A stretch of 64,000 nt of DNA from Nocardia aobensis NBRC 100429 (GTDB lineage: Bacteria; Actinomycetota; Actinomycetes; Mycobacteriales; Mycobacteriaceae), in NCBI RefSeq assembly GCF_000308375.1, contig NZ_BAFQ01000053.1:32799-96798 (forward strand), given 5' to 3'. The notes under the pieces are model-generated. The model made no database searches. It worked only from the letters and a program-made list of their open reading frames with translations, and was not told the DNA's origin. Both the position numbers and the translations under genes were made by a program. Numbering within the stretch: the first letter of the stretch is position 1; each line of letters starts with the position of its first letter. Below, piece by piece: positions 44,583-52,584 of the stretch.

Positions 44583-45002
44583 ATGGAACTCGACACCGCG
44601 CTCGACTTCGCCCGTACGACCTCGCGGTCCGTCCTGACCACCGTGCGCCGCAACGGCCGCCCGCAGCTGTCCAACGTCACGCACTGGGTCGCGCCCGACG
44701 GCATCGTCCGGATCTCCATCACCGCGGACCGGGCCAAGTACGCCAATCTGCGCCGGGATCCGTGGGCGGCCCTGCACGTCACGCGCGACGATTTCTGGGC
44801 CTATGCCGTCCTGGAGGCCGATGTCGAACTGACCCCGGTGGCCGCGAGCACCGACGACGCCACGGTGGAGGAGTTGATCGCCTACTACCGTGCGCTCAGC
44901 GGCGAGCATCCGGACTGGGCGGACTACCGCCGCGCGATGGTCGCCGACCGCCGCGTGATCGCGCGCCTGCGTCCCACCCGCGCCTACGGCATGCTGCCCT
45001 GA
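44583..45002 (+). CDS. PPOX-class F420-dependent oxidoreductase
   Basis: This 139-residue split-barrel protein has FARTTSRSVLTTVRRNGRPQ at its start (the SVLTTxRxNGxPQ signature of the F420 branch), GIVRISITADRAKYANLRRD and ALHVTRDDFWAYAVLEAD in the middle. It probably binds F420 as a small reductase. Its 3' end overlaps the convergent enoyl-CoA hydratase gene by 19 bases. Confidence 0.88.
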   Translation: MELDTALDFARTTSRSVLTTVRRNGRPQLSNVTHWVAPDGIVRISITADRAKYANLRRDPWAALHVTRDDFWAYAVLEADVELTPVAASTDDATVEELIAYYRALSGEHPDWADYRRAMVADRRVIARLRPTRAYGMLP

Positions 45003-45799
45003 CGACGGCGTTCCCCGGAAGCGGGTAGCCCCTCGGGAATCCATTGCGGCGCGCGCTTTTCCATGAAGGCGCGCATTCCCTCCCGCGGTTCCGGCGAGGT
45101 TTCCAGGGCCAGGAACATGGTCTGGTAGTCGATACTGCCGTAACGCTCGTTCAGCATGCGCTTGACCTGGGCGCGGGCCTGCGGTGCGGTCTGCAGGATC
45201 TCGGTGACGGCCGCGACGGCCTCCGCGCGCAGCCGTTCGTGTGCCACCACCCGGCTGATGACGCCGAGTCGCCGCGCCTCGGCGGCGTCGAACCGCCGCG
45301 CCGACAACAGCAGATCGCGAGCCACCGCCACGCCGACGTGGGCGGGCAGCACCGCGGCGTAGGTGGCGTCGGGAATGCCACGCAACAGCTCCGGCACCCG
45401 GAACACCGCCCGCTCACTGGCGACCGCGATATCCGACATCATCGCGATGAGCAGACCGCCCGCCTGGCAGATGCCGTTCACCGCCGACACCACCGGGGCG
45501 CGGCTGTCCCGAATGGCGAGGAAGGGCAGCACATCCTGGCCCGACAGCTCCGGCGGCAAGGCGTCACCGGGCTCGGCGCGCCCGCCCAGGTCGCCGCCCG
45601 GCGCGAACACGTCATCGGTGCCCGTGATGATCAATGCCGCCAGGCCGGGATCCGAATTGACCAGGTGGACAGCGCGTTTGATGCCGAAATACATCGCCGG
45701 CGTCAGCGCGTTGCGCGCCGCGGGCCGGTCGATCACGCACCAGCCGATCACGCCGTCGCGCTCGAATCGCAGGCCCGCCGCCCCGAGATCATCGCTCAT
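44984..45799 (-). CDS. Enoyl-CoA hydratase/isomerase family protein
   Basis: This 271-residue crotonase-fold protein has VIDRPAARNALTPAMY, the oxyanion segment FAPGGDLGGRAEPG and SAVNGICQAGGLLIAMMSDIA. The usual first catalytic Glu (in NGICQAGG) is replaced by Gln, so normal hydratase activity is uncertain and it may act as an isomerase or on another substrate. It carries no regulon operator. Its ATG at 45799 lies close to the divergent micro-ORF region. Confidence 0.85.
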   Translation of the reverse strand: MSDDLGAAGLRFERDGVIGWCVIDRPAARNALTPAMYFGIKRAVHLVNSDPGLAALIITGTDDVFAPGGDLGGRAEPGDALPPELSGQDVLPFLAIRDSRAPVVSAVNGICQAGGLLIAMMSDIAVASERAVFRVPELLRGIPDATYAAVLPAHVGVAVARDLLLSARRFDAAEARRLGVISRVVAHERLRAEAVAAVTEILQTAPQARAQVKRMLNERYGSIDYQTMFLALETSPEPREGMRAFMEKRAPQWIPEGLPASGERRRQGSMP

Positions 45800-45936
45800 C
45801 CCGGAAGAATAACAATCTCCCGTTTCGAATATTCGGTTCTTGCCGGGGCCGATTCGACTTCACCGGCGCATAACCTTGCGGCAACATTCGACATGCATGC
45901 TGTCACCCTCCGCTGAATCGAAAGGTACGAACCCGA

Positions 45937-46002
45937 ATGGACTTTCTGACTGTGCTCGTGGACATGTTGGCTGCGCTGGGGGCCAGCGGCAGCGCGGCCT
46001 GA
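45937..46002 (+). CDS. 21-residue micro-ORF with its own terminator
   Basis: An ATG preceded by GAAAGGTACG opens a frame for the 21-residue peptide MDFLTVLVDMLAALGASGSA plus a last Ala. It would form one hydrophobic helix followed by a Gly/Ser/Ala tail. A perfect 14-bp terminator hairpin follows 20 bases after the stop, and the gap to the next gene holds nothing else, so it looks like a complete small transcription unit. Peptides of this size are too short for normal gene callers. Confidence 0.5.
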   Translation: MDFLTVLVDMLAALGASGSAA

Positions 46003-46022
46003 CCACCCATCACGACACACCC

Positions 46023-46053
46023 CGGCCCACCACATCACGGATGTGGTGGGCCG
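46023..46053. terminator. 14-bp-stem terminator of the micro-ORF unit
   Basis: CGGCCCACCACATC (46023-46036) pairs exactly with GATGTGGTGGGCCG (46040-46053) across the loop ACG. It lies between the micro-ORF and the convergent GH15 gene and would serve both. Confidence 0.85.
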
Positions 46054-46091
46054 CAGGCGTTCGAGGGGGACGTCGGACGACCAGACGGTGA

Positions 46092-47915
46092 TCAGGCACC
46101 CGCCTTCGCTCGCGCGAGCTTCACCCCACTGGAAATGATGCCGATATGACTGAACGCCTGCGGGAAATTGCCGATGAACGCGCCGGTCGACGGGTCGATC
46201 TGCTCGGCGAGCAGGCCCACGGTGCTCGCGCGGGCGCACAGGGAACCGTAGAGCCGCTCGGCGTCCTCGAGCCGGCCCTGGGCGGTGAGGTTGTCGACCA
46301 GCCAGAAACTGCACAGCACGAACGCGCCCTCGTCGCCGGGCAGGCCGTCCGGTGATTCCTCGTGCAGGTATCGATACAGCAGGCCGCCGCCGGCGCCCAG
46401 CCGGTCCGCCACCGCCGCGGTCGTCGCGGTCATGCGTGGGTGATCGGCGGGAACGACGCGGCGCAGCGGCAGCGCCAGCAGGCTCGCATCCAGTTCGCCG
46501 CCCCCGTCGAGATGGGCGCTCAGTGTCCGTGCCCGCTCGTCCCACGAGTTCTTCAGGATCGCCTCGCGGATCTCGTTCGCGGTGCTGCGCCACATCGCGA
46601 TGGGACCGGGCAGGTCGAATCGTTCCCCGATCGACGCGGCGCGCTGCAGTGCTACCTGGCACAGCGCCGCGGAATAGGTGAAAACCCGCCCCGCGCTGCG
46701 TACTTCCCAGATTCCCTGATCCGGCTCCTGCCAGGATCGCCCCGCCGCCTCGGCCAGATCGGAGAGGTTCGACCACAGCACCGGCTGCAGCTCACCGCCC
46801 GTGCGTAGCCATTGGTCGGCGCAGTCGAGGATTTCGCCGTAGACGTCGTGCTGGCGCTGATCGGTGGCGCCGTTGCCCCAGCGCACCGGGCTGCTCGCGC
46901 GGTAGCCTTCCAGGCCGGTGTCCACCAATTCGTCGGGAACCGGATCACCGTCGATGTCGTACATGATGCGCGGCTGGCCGCTGCGCTCGAACGCGTCGAG
47001 CACCCAGCCCAGGAAGGCGTCGGCTTCGTTCCGGAAACCGATGCGGCGCAGGGCGTAGACGGCATACGACGCGTCGCGGATCCACACGTAGCGGTAGTCC
47101 CAGTTGCGGACGCCGCCGATCGGCGCCGGCAGCGACGACGTGGGCGCCGCGACGACGGATCCGCTCACCCAGTGATCGCAGAGTTTGAGGGTGATCGCGG
47201 AGCGCCGGACCAGTGCCTGTTCGGGACCGTCATAGGTGCACGTCCGCATCCAGGAGCGCCATGCGTCGGCCGTGTGGCGCAGCATCGCCGCCGCGTCGAA
47301 GCGATGGTGGCGGTGGAAGCGTCCCCAGGACAGCACCAGCTCCAGCCGCTCGCCCTGCGCCAGGTCGACGGTGGTGTGCACGCCGTCCAGCGGCCGGTCG
47401 GCGCGCAGATGCAGCCGCAGGTTCGGCTGTGAGGCGACCCGGATCTCCAGTCCGCTGAGCACCGGCCGCAACTGCGCACCGCCCTGTGGGGCGATCTCCA
47501 CCGACACCCGCACGTGCCCGCTCACGACGATCGCGGAGCGAACCAGTTCCGAGCGATCGGCGGGCGCGTCGTCGCCGAGGTCCGAGCCGGGCCGTACCAC
47601 CATGGCATCGGTCACTCGGAGAACACCGGTGGCGCTGCGCAATTCGGTCTCCAGCACGCCGGTATCCGGCTGATAGCGCTGGCGGCCTTCCAGCGGATCG
47701 GTCGGCGCGACGGTGAAATGGCCACCGCGAGCATGGTCGAGCAACCCGCAGAACAGCGGTTGGGCATCGAAGCGCGGCAGGCACAGCCACGGGATCGAAC
47801 CGTCCATCCCGACCAGCGCGGCCGTCGTACCGTCTCCGATCAGACCGTAGTCCTCCAGCGGGAGATATCCGTCGCTCCGGCGGATCGGCCGGAACGGTGG
47901 ATCGGGATCGTGCAC
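46092..47915 (-). CDS. GH15 family glycosidase (glucoamylase/trehalase-like)
   Basis: This 607-residue cytoplasmic protein has an N-terminal beta-sandwich (YLPLEDYGLIGDGTTAALV; WLCLPRFDAQPLF) and a C-terminal (alpha/alpha)6 barrel. The landmarks are GGVRNWDYRYVWIRDASY, LYRYLHEESPDGLPGDEGAF and SFWLVDNLTAQGRL, typical of the actinobacterial GH15 trehalase/glucoamylase group, which hydrolyses trehalose or alpha-glucans. GTG at 47915 is chosen because GAAGGGGATGGC sits just before it; a TTG at 47951 opens the frame but lacks a site. Confidence 0.88.
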   Translation of the reverse strand: MHDPDPPFRPIRRSDGYLPLEDYGLIGDGTTAALVGMDGSIPWLCLPRFDAQPLFCGLLDHARGGHFTVAPTDPLEGRQRYQPDTGVLETELRSATGVLRVTDAMVVRPGSDLGDDAPADRSELVRSAIVVSGHVRVSVEIAPQGGAQLRPVLSGLEIRVASQPNLRLHLRADRPLDGVHTTVDLAQGERLELVLSWGRFHRHHRFDAAAMLRHTADAWRSWMRTCTYDGPEQALVRRSAITLKLCDHWVSGSVVAAPTSSLPAPIGGVRNWDYRYVWIRDASYAVYALRRIGFRNEADAFLGWVLDAFERSGQPRIMYDIDGDPVPDELVDTGLEGYRASSPVRWGNGATDQRQHDVYGEILDCADQWLRTGGELQPVLWSNLSDLAEAAGRSWQEPDQGIWEVRSAGRVFTYSAALCQVALQRAASIGERFDLPGPIAMWRSTANEIREAILKNSWDERARTLSAHLDGGGELDASLLALPLRRVVPADHPRMTATTAAVADRLGAGGGLLYRYLHEESPDGLPGDEGAFVLCSFWLVDNLTAQGRLEDAERLYGSLCARASTVGLLAEQIDPSTGAFIGNFPQAFSHIGIISSGVKLARAKAGA

Positions 47916-48230
47916 GCCATCCCCTTCCACGAATGGAACGCTTGGCGACAACTAGAGGGAAGGCTATCAGCTGGCATCCGCTCGGAAAGTAGAACTGAGG
48001 GGCCGATATTTGGCCGAAATGCCCTAGCGGTCGACCAACTGGCTAACGCAAGCTCGCAGGTCGTCGCAGGCGATGGCGGGGATCGGAATCGGGTGTCGAC
48101 GGCCCCGAGCGGCGAGCTGCTCGGTGCGGCCCGTGTGCCGAATCGGACGCGAAATTTCTGTGTGTTTGAGCGTTGAACCGATTGGGTAACCACAGCCCAA
48201 CCCGAAATGTGCGCAGGTCGGACCGACACA
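47916..48230. other. Non-coding gap before the attachment site
   Basis: 315 bases from the GH15 start to the tRNA fragment. It must hold the GH15 promoter (minus strand). I see no credible gene. A long open frame that covers the tRNA scar (48043-48288, minus) is a tRNA translation artefact. Confidence 0.5.
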
Positions 48231-48279
48231 GCGCCCCCGGCAGGAATCGAACCTGCGACCTAGGGATTAGAAGTTCCCC
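48231..48279 (-). repeat. Attachment-site scar: 3' half of a tRNA gene, probably tRNA-Arg(TCT)
   Basis: On the minus strand the run from CTTCTAATCCC through the T arm GCAGGTTCGATTCCTGC to GGGGGC is the anticodon loop, variable loop, T arm and acceptor 3' strand of a tRNA with anticodon TCT. There is no matching 5' part: the GCCCCCG acceptor strand and a normal D arm are missing before it. This is what site-specific integration of a conjugative element at the tRNA 3' end leaves at the far end. The intact gene and integrase should lie beyond the right edge. Confidence 0.75.
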
Positions 48280-48379
48280 CGCTATCAACGCTGTGCTGAC
48301 CTGCGTAAACGCCGGTGGCGGTAGTGCGAATTGGAAAAATCCCTAGGTGTTCGATCTGCGTTTGTCAGGCCCGGCAGCC

Positions 48380-49006
48380 TCAGCTGTGGATCACGTGGTC
48401 GACTGTGGCCTGGACAGCCTCTTCCATACCCGCCTCCAGTACATCAGACCGGTATGTGCTCCAGTCGGCGAGTTTCGAAGCGTCACGTGGGGCGCCGCGT
48501 TGCTCCATTCGCTGCCGAATCTGGTCGGTCGAGGCGGCTACCCATAGGGTCCGCACTGCCGGTGCCGGCCGACCGGCCGCGGAGGACCTGATTAGCTCAC
48601 TCAGCCGAATGCCTCGGTCGGCAGCGGTCCGGACGTGGCTTAGGAAGGGTGCGTCAATGATGACCGGTGCGTGGTGGCCGACAGACAGCGCCTGGCGAAC
48701 CAGCGCCGTGTAGATGTGCGGATGAACCACTCGCGTGTATGCACTGCTGTCACGGTCATACGGATCGCCGGTGAGCGCCACCATCACCGATTCTTCGAGC
48801 TCTGGCGCAAACGTGTCCTTGTCGACGATGACGGCGTCTACGAGCTCCGCTAGGAACCTGGCGGCAGTTGTCTTCCCGGAAGCCGGGAAACCACACACGA
48901 CAGTGACACCGGTCCTCGCAGTGTCAGCCAGCGCGCGGAGGCCGGCACCCATTTTGAGGGCCTCGGCGTGCTCTGCTTGCTCCGCGGCTCGTGTAACGGA
49001 ACTCAT
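48380..49006 (-). CDS. P-loop kinase-like protein (zeta-toxin/AAA kinase fold)
   Basis: This 208-residue protein has a Walker A site in VVCGFPASGKTTAARFLAEL near residue 37, a candidate acidic site in VIVDKDTFAPEL and an RxxxR lid-like region, QIRQRMEQRGAPRD, the layout of small-molecule or nucleotide kinases and of zeta-type toxins. GGAGGACGACG precedes the ATG. It follows the phosphatase gene by 90 bases on the same strand. The substrate cannot be told; no antitoxin-like gene is next to it except the DUF5919 regulator. Confidence 0.8.
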   Translation of the reverse strand: MSSVTRAAEQAEHAEALKMGAGLRALADTARTGVTVVCGFPASGKTTAARFLAELVDAVIVDKDTFAPELEESVMVALTGDPYDRDSSAYTRVVHPHIYTALVRQALSVGHHAPVIIDAPFLSHVRTAADRGIRLSELIRSSAAGRPAPAVRTLWVAASTDQIRQRMEQRGAPRDASKLADWSTYRSDVLEAGMEEAVQATVDHVIHS

Positions 49007-49096
49007 CGTCGTCCTCCTGGCCCTGACTCACGTGCGTCTGCGGACATAGCCAGTGTCTCAGAATGGGTGTACGCGAAGCGGTGCGGTCGGCGCCCG

Positions 49097-49888
49097 CTAA
49101 TCGGCCGAGCTGAGGATAGACAGCAGCTCAGCCGAGATCGCGGCGGTTGCAGCGATCGTGTGGGATGAGGTGATTGTGTGGTCGCTGCCGTCGGAATCCG
49201 TTACGACTGCGCCGCTTTCACGAGCAATGAGGACGCCTGCCGCGGTATCCCACGGGTTGTTCGAAAGCAGGACACAACCATCCAGGCGGCCTTCTGCAAC
49301 CCAAGCAAGATCGATGGCGGCGGACCCGAGCATGCGCACGCGCTCCACGCTTGCAGCGAGCGCCGTTGTTACTGCAAACCGTCGCTGATTCTTAGCCTCA
49401 GACCCTGCTCCGGTGGCGTAGTCGCCGATCGAGATTATGGACCTTCTTAGCGTCGTTGTTTTGCTAGCGGCCAGGAGCTCACCGTTTACGTAAGCGCCTC
49501 CATCAGCCGTCGCCCAATATTCCAACGCCAAAAAAGGGGCTGCTATGACTCCGATTATTGGACGCCCATTGCGAACGAGCCCCAACGAGATTGCGCACAT
49601 CGGTATGTGATGAATGAAGTTTGAAGTTCCGTCAATCGGGTCCAGAATCCACAGATATCCATCTGTAACGACATGGTGGTCTTCCTCTTCGCCCAGAAAT
49701 CCGAAATCGGGTGTCTTGCGCCGGAGAAAGTCGCGCAACTTCGTCTGTATTCGAACATCGAGGTCGGTGACAAAATCGCGATCATCACTCTTTGTTGATA
49801 TGGTCTGAGGGCTGAGATCGCGAAATAACGACGAGCCTTCCGCAACGGCTTCTCTAGCAATCGCAAGAAGTTCGTCCGAAAGCGTCAC
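49097..49888 (-). CDS. Inositol-monophosphatase-family phosphatase
   Basis: This 263-residue Mg-dependent phosphatase of the FIG superfamily has FLGEEED and ILDPIDGTSNFIHHIP (metal site one and the DPIDGT motif), and NNPWDTAAGVLIARESG, the WDxAAG motif, near the end. Substrates in this family include inositol phosphates, histidinol phosphate, fructose bisphosphate and PAP. GTG at 49888 has AGAGAGG 8 bases before it, better than the GTG at 49918, which lies inside the upstream gene. The gap to the regulator stop is 5 bases, so the genes are coupled. The stretch looks visibly less GC-rich than the flanking DNA. Confidence 0.88.
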   Translation of the reverse strand: MTLSDELLAIAREAVAEGSSLFRDLSPQTISTKSDDRDFVTDLDVRIQTKLRDFLRRKTPDFGFLGEEEDHHVVTDGYLWILDPIDGTSNFIHHIPMCAISLGLVRNGRPIIGVIAAPFLALEYWATADGGAYVNGELLAASKTTTLRRSIISIGDYATGAGSEAKNQRRFAVTTALAASVERVRMLGSAAIDLAWVAEGRLDGCVLLSNNPWDTAAGVLIARESGAVVTDSDGSDHTITSSHTIAATAAISAELLSILSSAD

Positions 49889-49893
49889 GCGAT

Positions 49894-50733
49894 CTACCTC
49901 TCTTTTCCTTCGAGCCACATTGTTTCGAAGACGGTGGAGAACGTGCTAAAGATTCCGCCAGCGGCCGTCTTCCGGGAGACGAACGTCGGGGAGTCTACCC
50001 CACGTGCGGACGGCAGGTAGGGCTGCATGACGCATAGGCTCGCGTCCACAATCGTTATGTTGAATCTGACGGGTTGGTCGTAAACGCGGATATGCAGTGC
50101 GCCTGACGCGTCTGCACTTACCCTGCTGCGAACTCGCTCAAGCGTGCGGATGTTCGTGTCGGTGAGGTTCGAGAGCAGGCCAGGAGGCAGTCCTTCCTCC
50201 TTCTCGCGCTCGCGAATCGAATTCCCTTCTGGGTCAAGGAACAAGCAGCGTAGAACGGTGCCGCTCTCGATCAGGCGCAAGGTGTCGCTGTCCGAGTACT
50301 GCTGACACAACATGTTGAGCGATAAGCCCGACATATCGATCCGGCGCGCGGTCTTGAAAAGCTCTTGGGGCGGCATGGCTTGCAAAAAGTCCAGTCTGGA
50401 CGCATAAACCGACTCGACGTCGGCGAGCTCACGTTCTTCAGCAACGCTGGGGCTCTCCAGCGGACGTATTAGTTCGTCTGGTGAGCCTGAGGATTCCTGA
50501 AATAGTTCATCAATGGTCCACCCCGGAAACATGACTTCCAGGATCCGGCAGTGATGGGGATATGGGAGCTTCGAGATATCGCCGGCGAGCCAGCGATAGA
50601 ACTGGGCCTTCTTCGGCCCACATCCGACAAGCTCCGGTTCGAGCTTTCCAGCGAGGCGGTCGTACTCCCGGTTGAAAGCAGAGACCGTCTGCAAGTGTCG
50701 CTGCTGCAAAAGAGCCTTCAGAACCGTACTCAT
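49894..50733 (-). CDS. DUF5919-type regulator with N-terminal HTH
   Basis: This 279-residue protein has an N-terminal helix-turn-helix (GPKKAQFYRWLAGDISKLPY), then a C-terminal DUF5919-type domain: LRCLFLDPEGNSIREREK, RFNITIVDASLCVMQPYLP and RGVDSPTFVSRK are its landmarks. ATG at 50733 follows AAGGGCGG; an ATG at 50775 lies too close to a -10-like TAGGAT on this strand. The C-terminal domain probably senses a small molecule or acts as an enzyme of unknown type. It heads the leftward three-gene operon. Confidence 0.8.
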   Translation of the reverse strand: MSTVLKALLQQRHLQTVSAFNREYDRLAGKLEPELVGCGPKKAQFYRWLAGDISKLPYPHHCRILEVMFPGWTIDELFQESSGSPDELIRPLESPSVAEERELADVESVYASRLDFLQAMPPQELFKTARRIDMSGLSLNMLCQQYSDSDTLRLIESGTVLRCLFLDPEGNSIREREKEEGLPPGLLSNLTDTNIRTLERVRSRVSADASGALHIRVYDQPVRFNITIVDASLCVMQPYLPSARGVDSPTFVSRKTAAGGIFSTFSTVFETMWLEGKER

Positions 50734-50773
50734 GGTTGCCGCCCTTGCTCTGTGGATGCGAGGCAATGGCATC

Positions 50774-50820
50774 ATCCTATCAGAGATGAGACACAGAAGA
50801 TACCCGAAGATGCACAGAAG
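50774..50820. promoter_or_regulatory. Promoter and direct repeat of the DUF5919 operon
   Basis: On the minus strand TAGGAT (50779-50774) looks like a -10 box. Two copies of CACAGAAG (50792-50799 and 50813-50820) are 21 bases apart, two turns of the helix, and could bind the DUF5919 regulator. Confidence 0.5.
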
Positions 50821-50921
50821 TAGAAGGTGAGACCTTCGGGGCGTCGAGGGGAGACAGGGGCGGAAACGAGCCTGAAGTGGTCAGTTTTTCCAGACTTTTC
50901 CACCTCAGGGAGTGAATTCCA

Positions 50922-51152
50922 TTGGAGACGCATTCCGATCCTGGCCTCGATCACCGAGACGACCGCAACCTGATCAGCCTGAAGAAGGCGGCGGCGCTCG
51001 TCGACGTCGATCGCAAGACGATTCGACACTGGATCGCGGCTGGCCACTTGCAGGGATACAAGCTCAACGGCCACATGTGGCGGGTCAGCAGCCGCGAAGT
51101 GCTCGCGCTGGCTCGCCCGGTTGCGTCGCTGGAGTCTGGCGGTGCGGCATGA
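50922..51152 (+). CDS. Small HTH protein, excisionase-like
   Basis: This 76-residue protein has a MerR/excisionase-type winged helix: ISLKKAAALVDVDRKTIRHW and WIAAGHLQGYKLNGHMWRVS. Small proteins of this kind act as excisionases or repressors in integrative elements. A TTG start at 50922 fits AGGGAG nine bases upstream. It overlaps the next gene by 4 bases (ATGA) and is divergent from the DUF5919 operon. Confidence 0.8.
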   Translation: METHSDPGLDHRDDRNLISLKKAAALVDVDRKTIRHWIAAGHLQGYKLNGHMWRVSSREVLALARPVASLESGGAA

Positions 51153-51427
51153 GCGACAGCGCGAAAGACCGTGTGCTGCAAGCGCGGATTGCTGCGCACG
51201 CCTCGTGGGCTCAGACCGCAGATCGTGCCGCCCGAACCGCGAAGGCGCGGGAGGCTCTCGCGAGCAAGTTCGAGCATGAAGTCGACCCGGACGGCTTGCT
51301 TAGCCCGGAGGAGCGGGCGCGGCGTGCTGAGAATGCACGAAAGGCCCACTACACGCGACTTGCGCTGCGTTCTGCACAGTCGCGACGTCGGCGCTGCCGC
51401 AATCCGCACAAGGCGGGTGACCAGTGA
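51149..51427 (+). CDS. Small Arg/Ala-rich element protein
   Basis: This 92-residue, mostly helical, basic protein has ARIAAHASWAQTADRAART in its first third and LSPEERARRAENARKAHYTR in the second. Homologues of this type occur in actinobacterial integrated elements without a known function. It starts with ATG inside the upstream stop (ATGA) and ends one base into the next gene. Confidence 0.7.
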   Translation: MSDSAKDRVLQARIAAHASWAQTADRAARTAKAREALASKFEHEVDPDGLLSPEERARRAENARKAHYTRLALRSAQSRRRRCRNPHKAGDQ

Positions 51428-51597
51428 TGTCTCGAATCCCTCTTCTCTTGATCGTCACGATGGTCGGCCTGTATGCGCTGGTCACGTCGCCGGATTTGGT
51501 GATCGGGATTGTGATCGCAGCGGCGGTGTTCGTGTTCGGGCTGCGTTGGCTGGTGTCGACGATGTTTCGTCGTCCGCGGGGGGTGTGGCGGCGATGA
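51427..51597 (+). CDS. 56-residue two-helix membrane protein
   Basis: This short gene lies between two others with 1- and 4-base overlaps. The peptide has two membrane helices (IPLLLIVTMVGLYALV; LVIGIVIAAAVFVFGLRW) and a basic Arg-rich tail (FRRPRGVWRR). It is too short for most gene callers but has the coupling expected of a real gene. Function unknown; a part of the transfer membrane complex is possible. Confidence 0.7.
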   Translation: MSRIPLLLIVTMVGLYALVTSPDLVIGIVIAAAVFVFGLRWLVSTMFRRPRGVWRR

Positions 51598-51893
51598 ACA
51601 GTCTGGATTTCACCCGCCACCACACGGGGTTGGCGGCGTTCGGTCGGCCGGAGTTCGATGCGGCTGGGCTGGTGCAGGCGGGAATGTATGTGACTCCGCC
51701 GAAGTGGCGGCTGATCGCGTTGGCGGCGGCGGTGTGTTTCGGCGCCGGGATCGTGTTCGGGATCATGCTCGGCCAGGGCAGCCCGACCCATGCGCCGTCG
51801 CCGAATGTGTGTCGCGCGGACGAGGTTTCGCGCATCGATTGCGTTCACGTCGTCCCGACGCAGGCGCCGGCGGAGTCGGAGGTGCCCCGATGA
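51594..51893 (+). CDS. Small single-pass membrane protein
   Basis: This 99-residue protein has a soluble N-terminal part, one membrane helix (LIALAAAVCFGAGIVFGIML) near residues 40-60 and a short tail with two cysteines (NVCRADEVSRIDCVHV) that could form a disulfide outside the cell. It overlaps both neighbours by 4 bases. Confidence 0.7.
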   Translation: MNSLDFTRHHTGLAAFGRPEFDAAGLVQAGMYVTPPKWRLIALAAAVCFGAGIVFGIMLGQGSPTHAPSPNVCRADEVSRIDCVHVVPTQAPAESEVPR

Positions 51894-52201
51894 CCCGCGA
51901 GAACGACCGTCGCACGGCGTTGGCGCGGGTGGCTGACGAGGCCGAGGTGCTGGCCGAGAAGTTGCGGTTCTACGAGAGCTGCGTGATCAGCGCGCCGTCG
52001 GATCGCAGCTACGACTACGCGCTCTACATGACCGATCCGACGGCGAACGCGGACGAATTCGACCGCCGATTCGACAAATACGTCGCCGGGATGGAAGCCA
52101 GTCTGGCCCGGATCACCGAGGCGGTCGAGCGGTTCGTGGCCGAACATCGCGCCGAGCTGATCGAGCTGGGCATCGACTATCTGCCCGGGGGCGCGCCATG
52201 A
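51890..52201 (+). CDS. Helical element protein of unknown function
   Basis: This 103-residue acidic protein is predicted to be mostly helical (ALARVADEAEVLAEKLRFYE; MEASLARITEAVERFVAEH). It has no membrane segment. ATG at 51890 overlaps the previous stop, and its own stop overlaps the next ATG. Confidence 0.7.
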   Translation: MTRENDRRTALARVADEAEVLAEKLRFYESCVISAPSDRSYDYALYMTDPTANADEFDRRFDKYVAGMEASLARITEAVERFVAEHRAELIELGIDYLPGGAP

Positions 52202-52584
52202 GCACCGCGTATCTGGATCCGGAGGGCAAGCGGTACGGGGTGCCGACGTGGCCGTGGCGGATGGCGCCGCAGCATTTGCGCACCTGGCGGCAGTTGGACG
52301 CCGAGGGCCGTCGCCCGACCAGCGAGTGGGAGGCGCAGGTCCGCGGTCGCGGGCGTCGGCAGGCGTATCTCTATGACTCGCAGCAGACCCGGCCGAAGCA
52401 GGAACCGACCGAGGCGCAGCTGGAGTCGCTGCGGATCGCGCGGTGGGTGCGCTCGGCGCAGGCGTGTGAACGCCGCGGGATCGACGCGGAGGACATGCGC
52501 GAGTTGATCGAGGCCGCGCGCGCCGATCTGGCCGCCCGCCGCGCTGCGCAGTCGCGTGCTGCGGATCGGGGGCGGTCGCGATGA
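52198..52584 (+). CDS. Element protein resembling the RRQRL group
   Basis: This 128-residue protein begins TAYLDPEGKRYGVPTWPWRM and continues HLRTWRQLDAEGRRP and RRQAYLYDSQQTRPKQEPT, which recall RRQRL-motif proteins of actinobacterial elements. That family normally ends in a cysteine-rich zinc part; this copy has only one Cys and so lacks it. Identification is from memory and tentative. Confidence 0.6.
   Translation: MSTAYLDPEGKRYGVPTWPWRMAPQHLRTWRQLDAEGRRPTSEWEAQVRGRGRRQAYLYDSQQTRPKQEPTEAQLESLRIARWVRSAQACERRGIDAEDMRELIEAARADLAARRAAQSRAADRGRSR

Noticed and set aside
48043..48288. An 81-codon minus-strand frame across the tRNA scar
   Set aside because: The protein contains SQVRFLPGA, the usual translation of a tRNA T arm and acceptor end. 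It is an artefact of the tRNA fragment.
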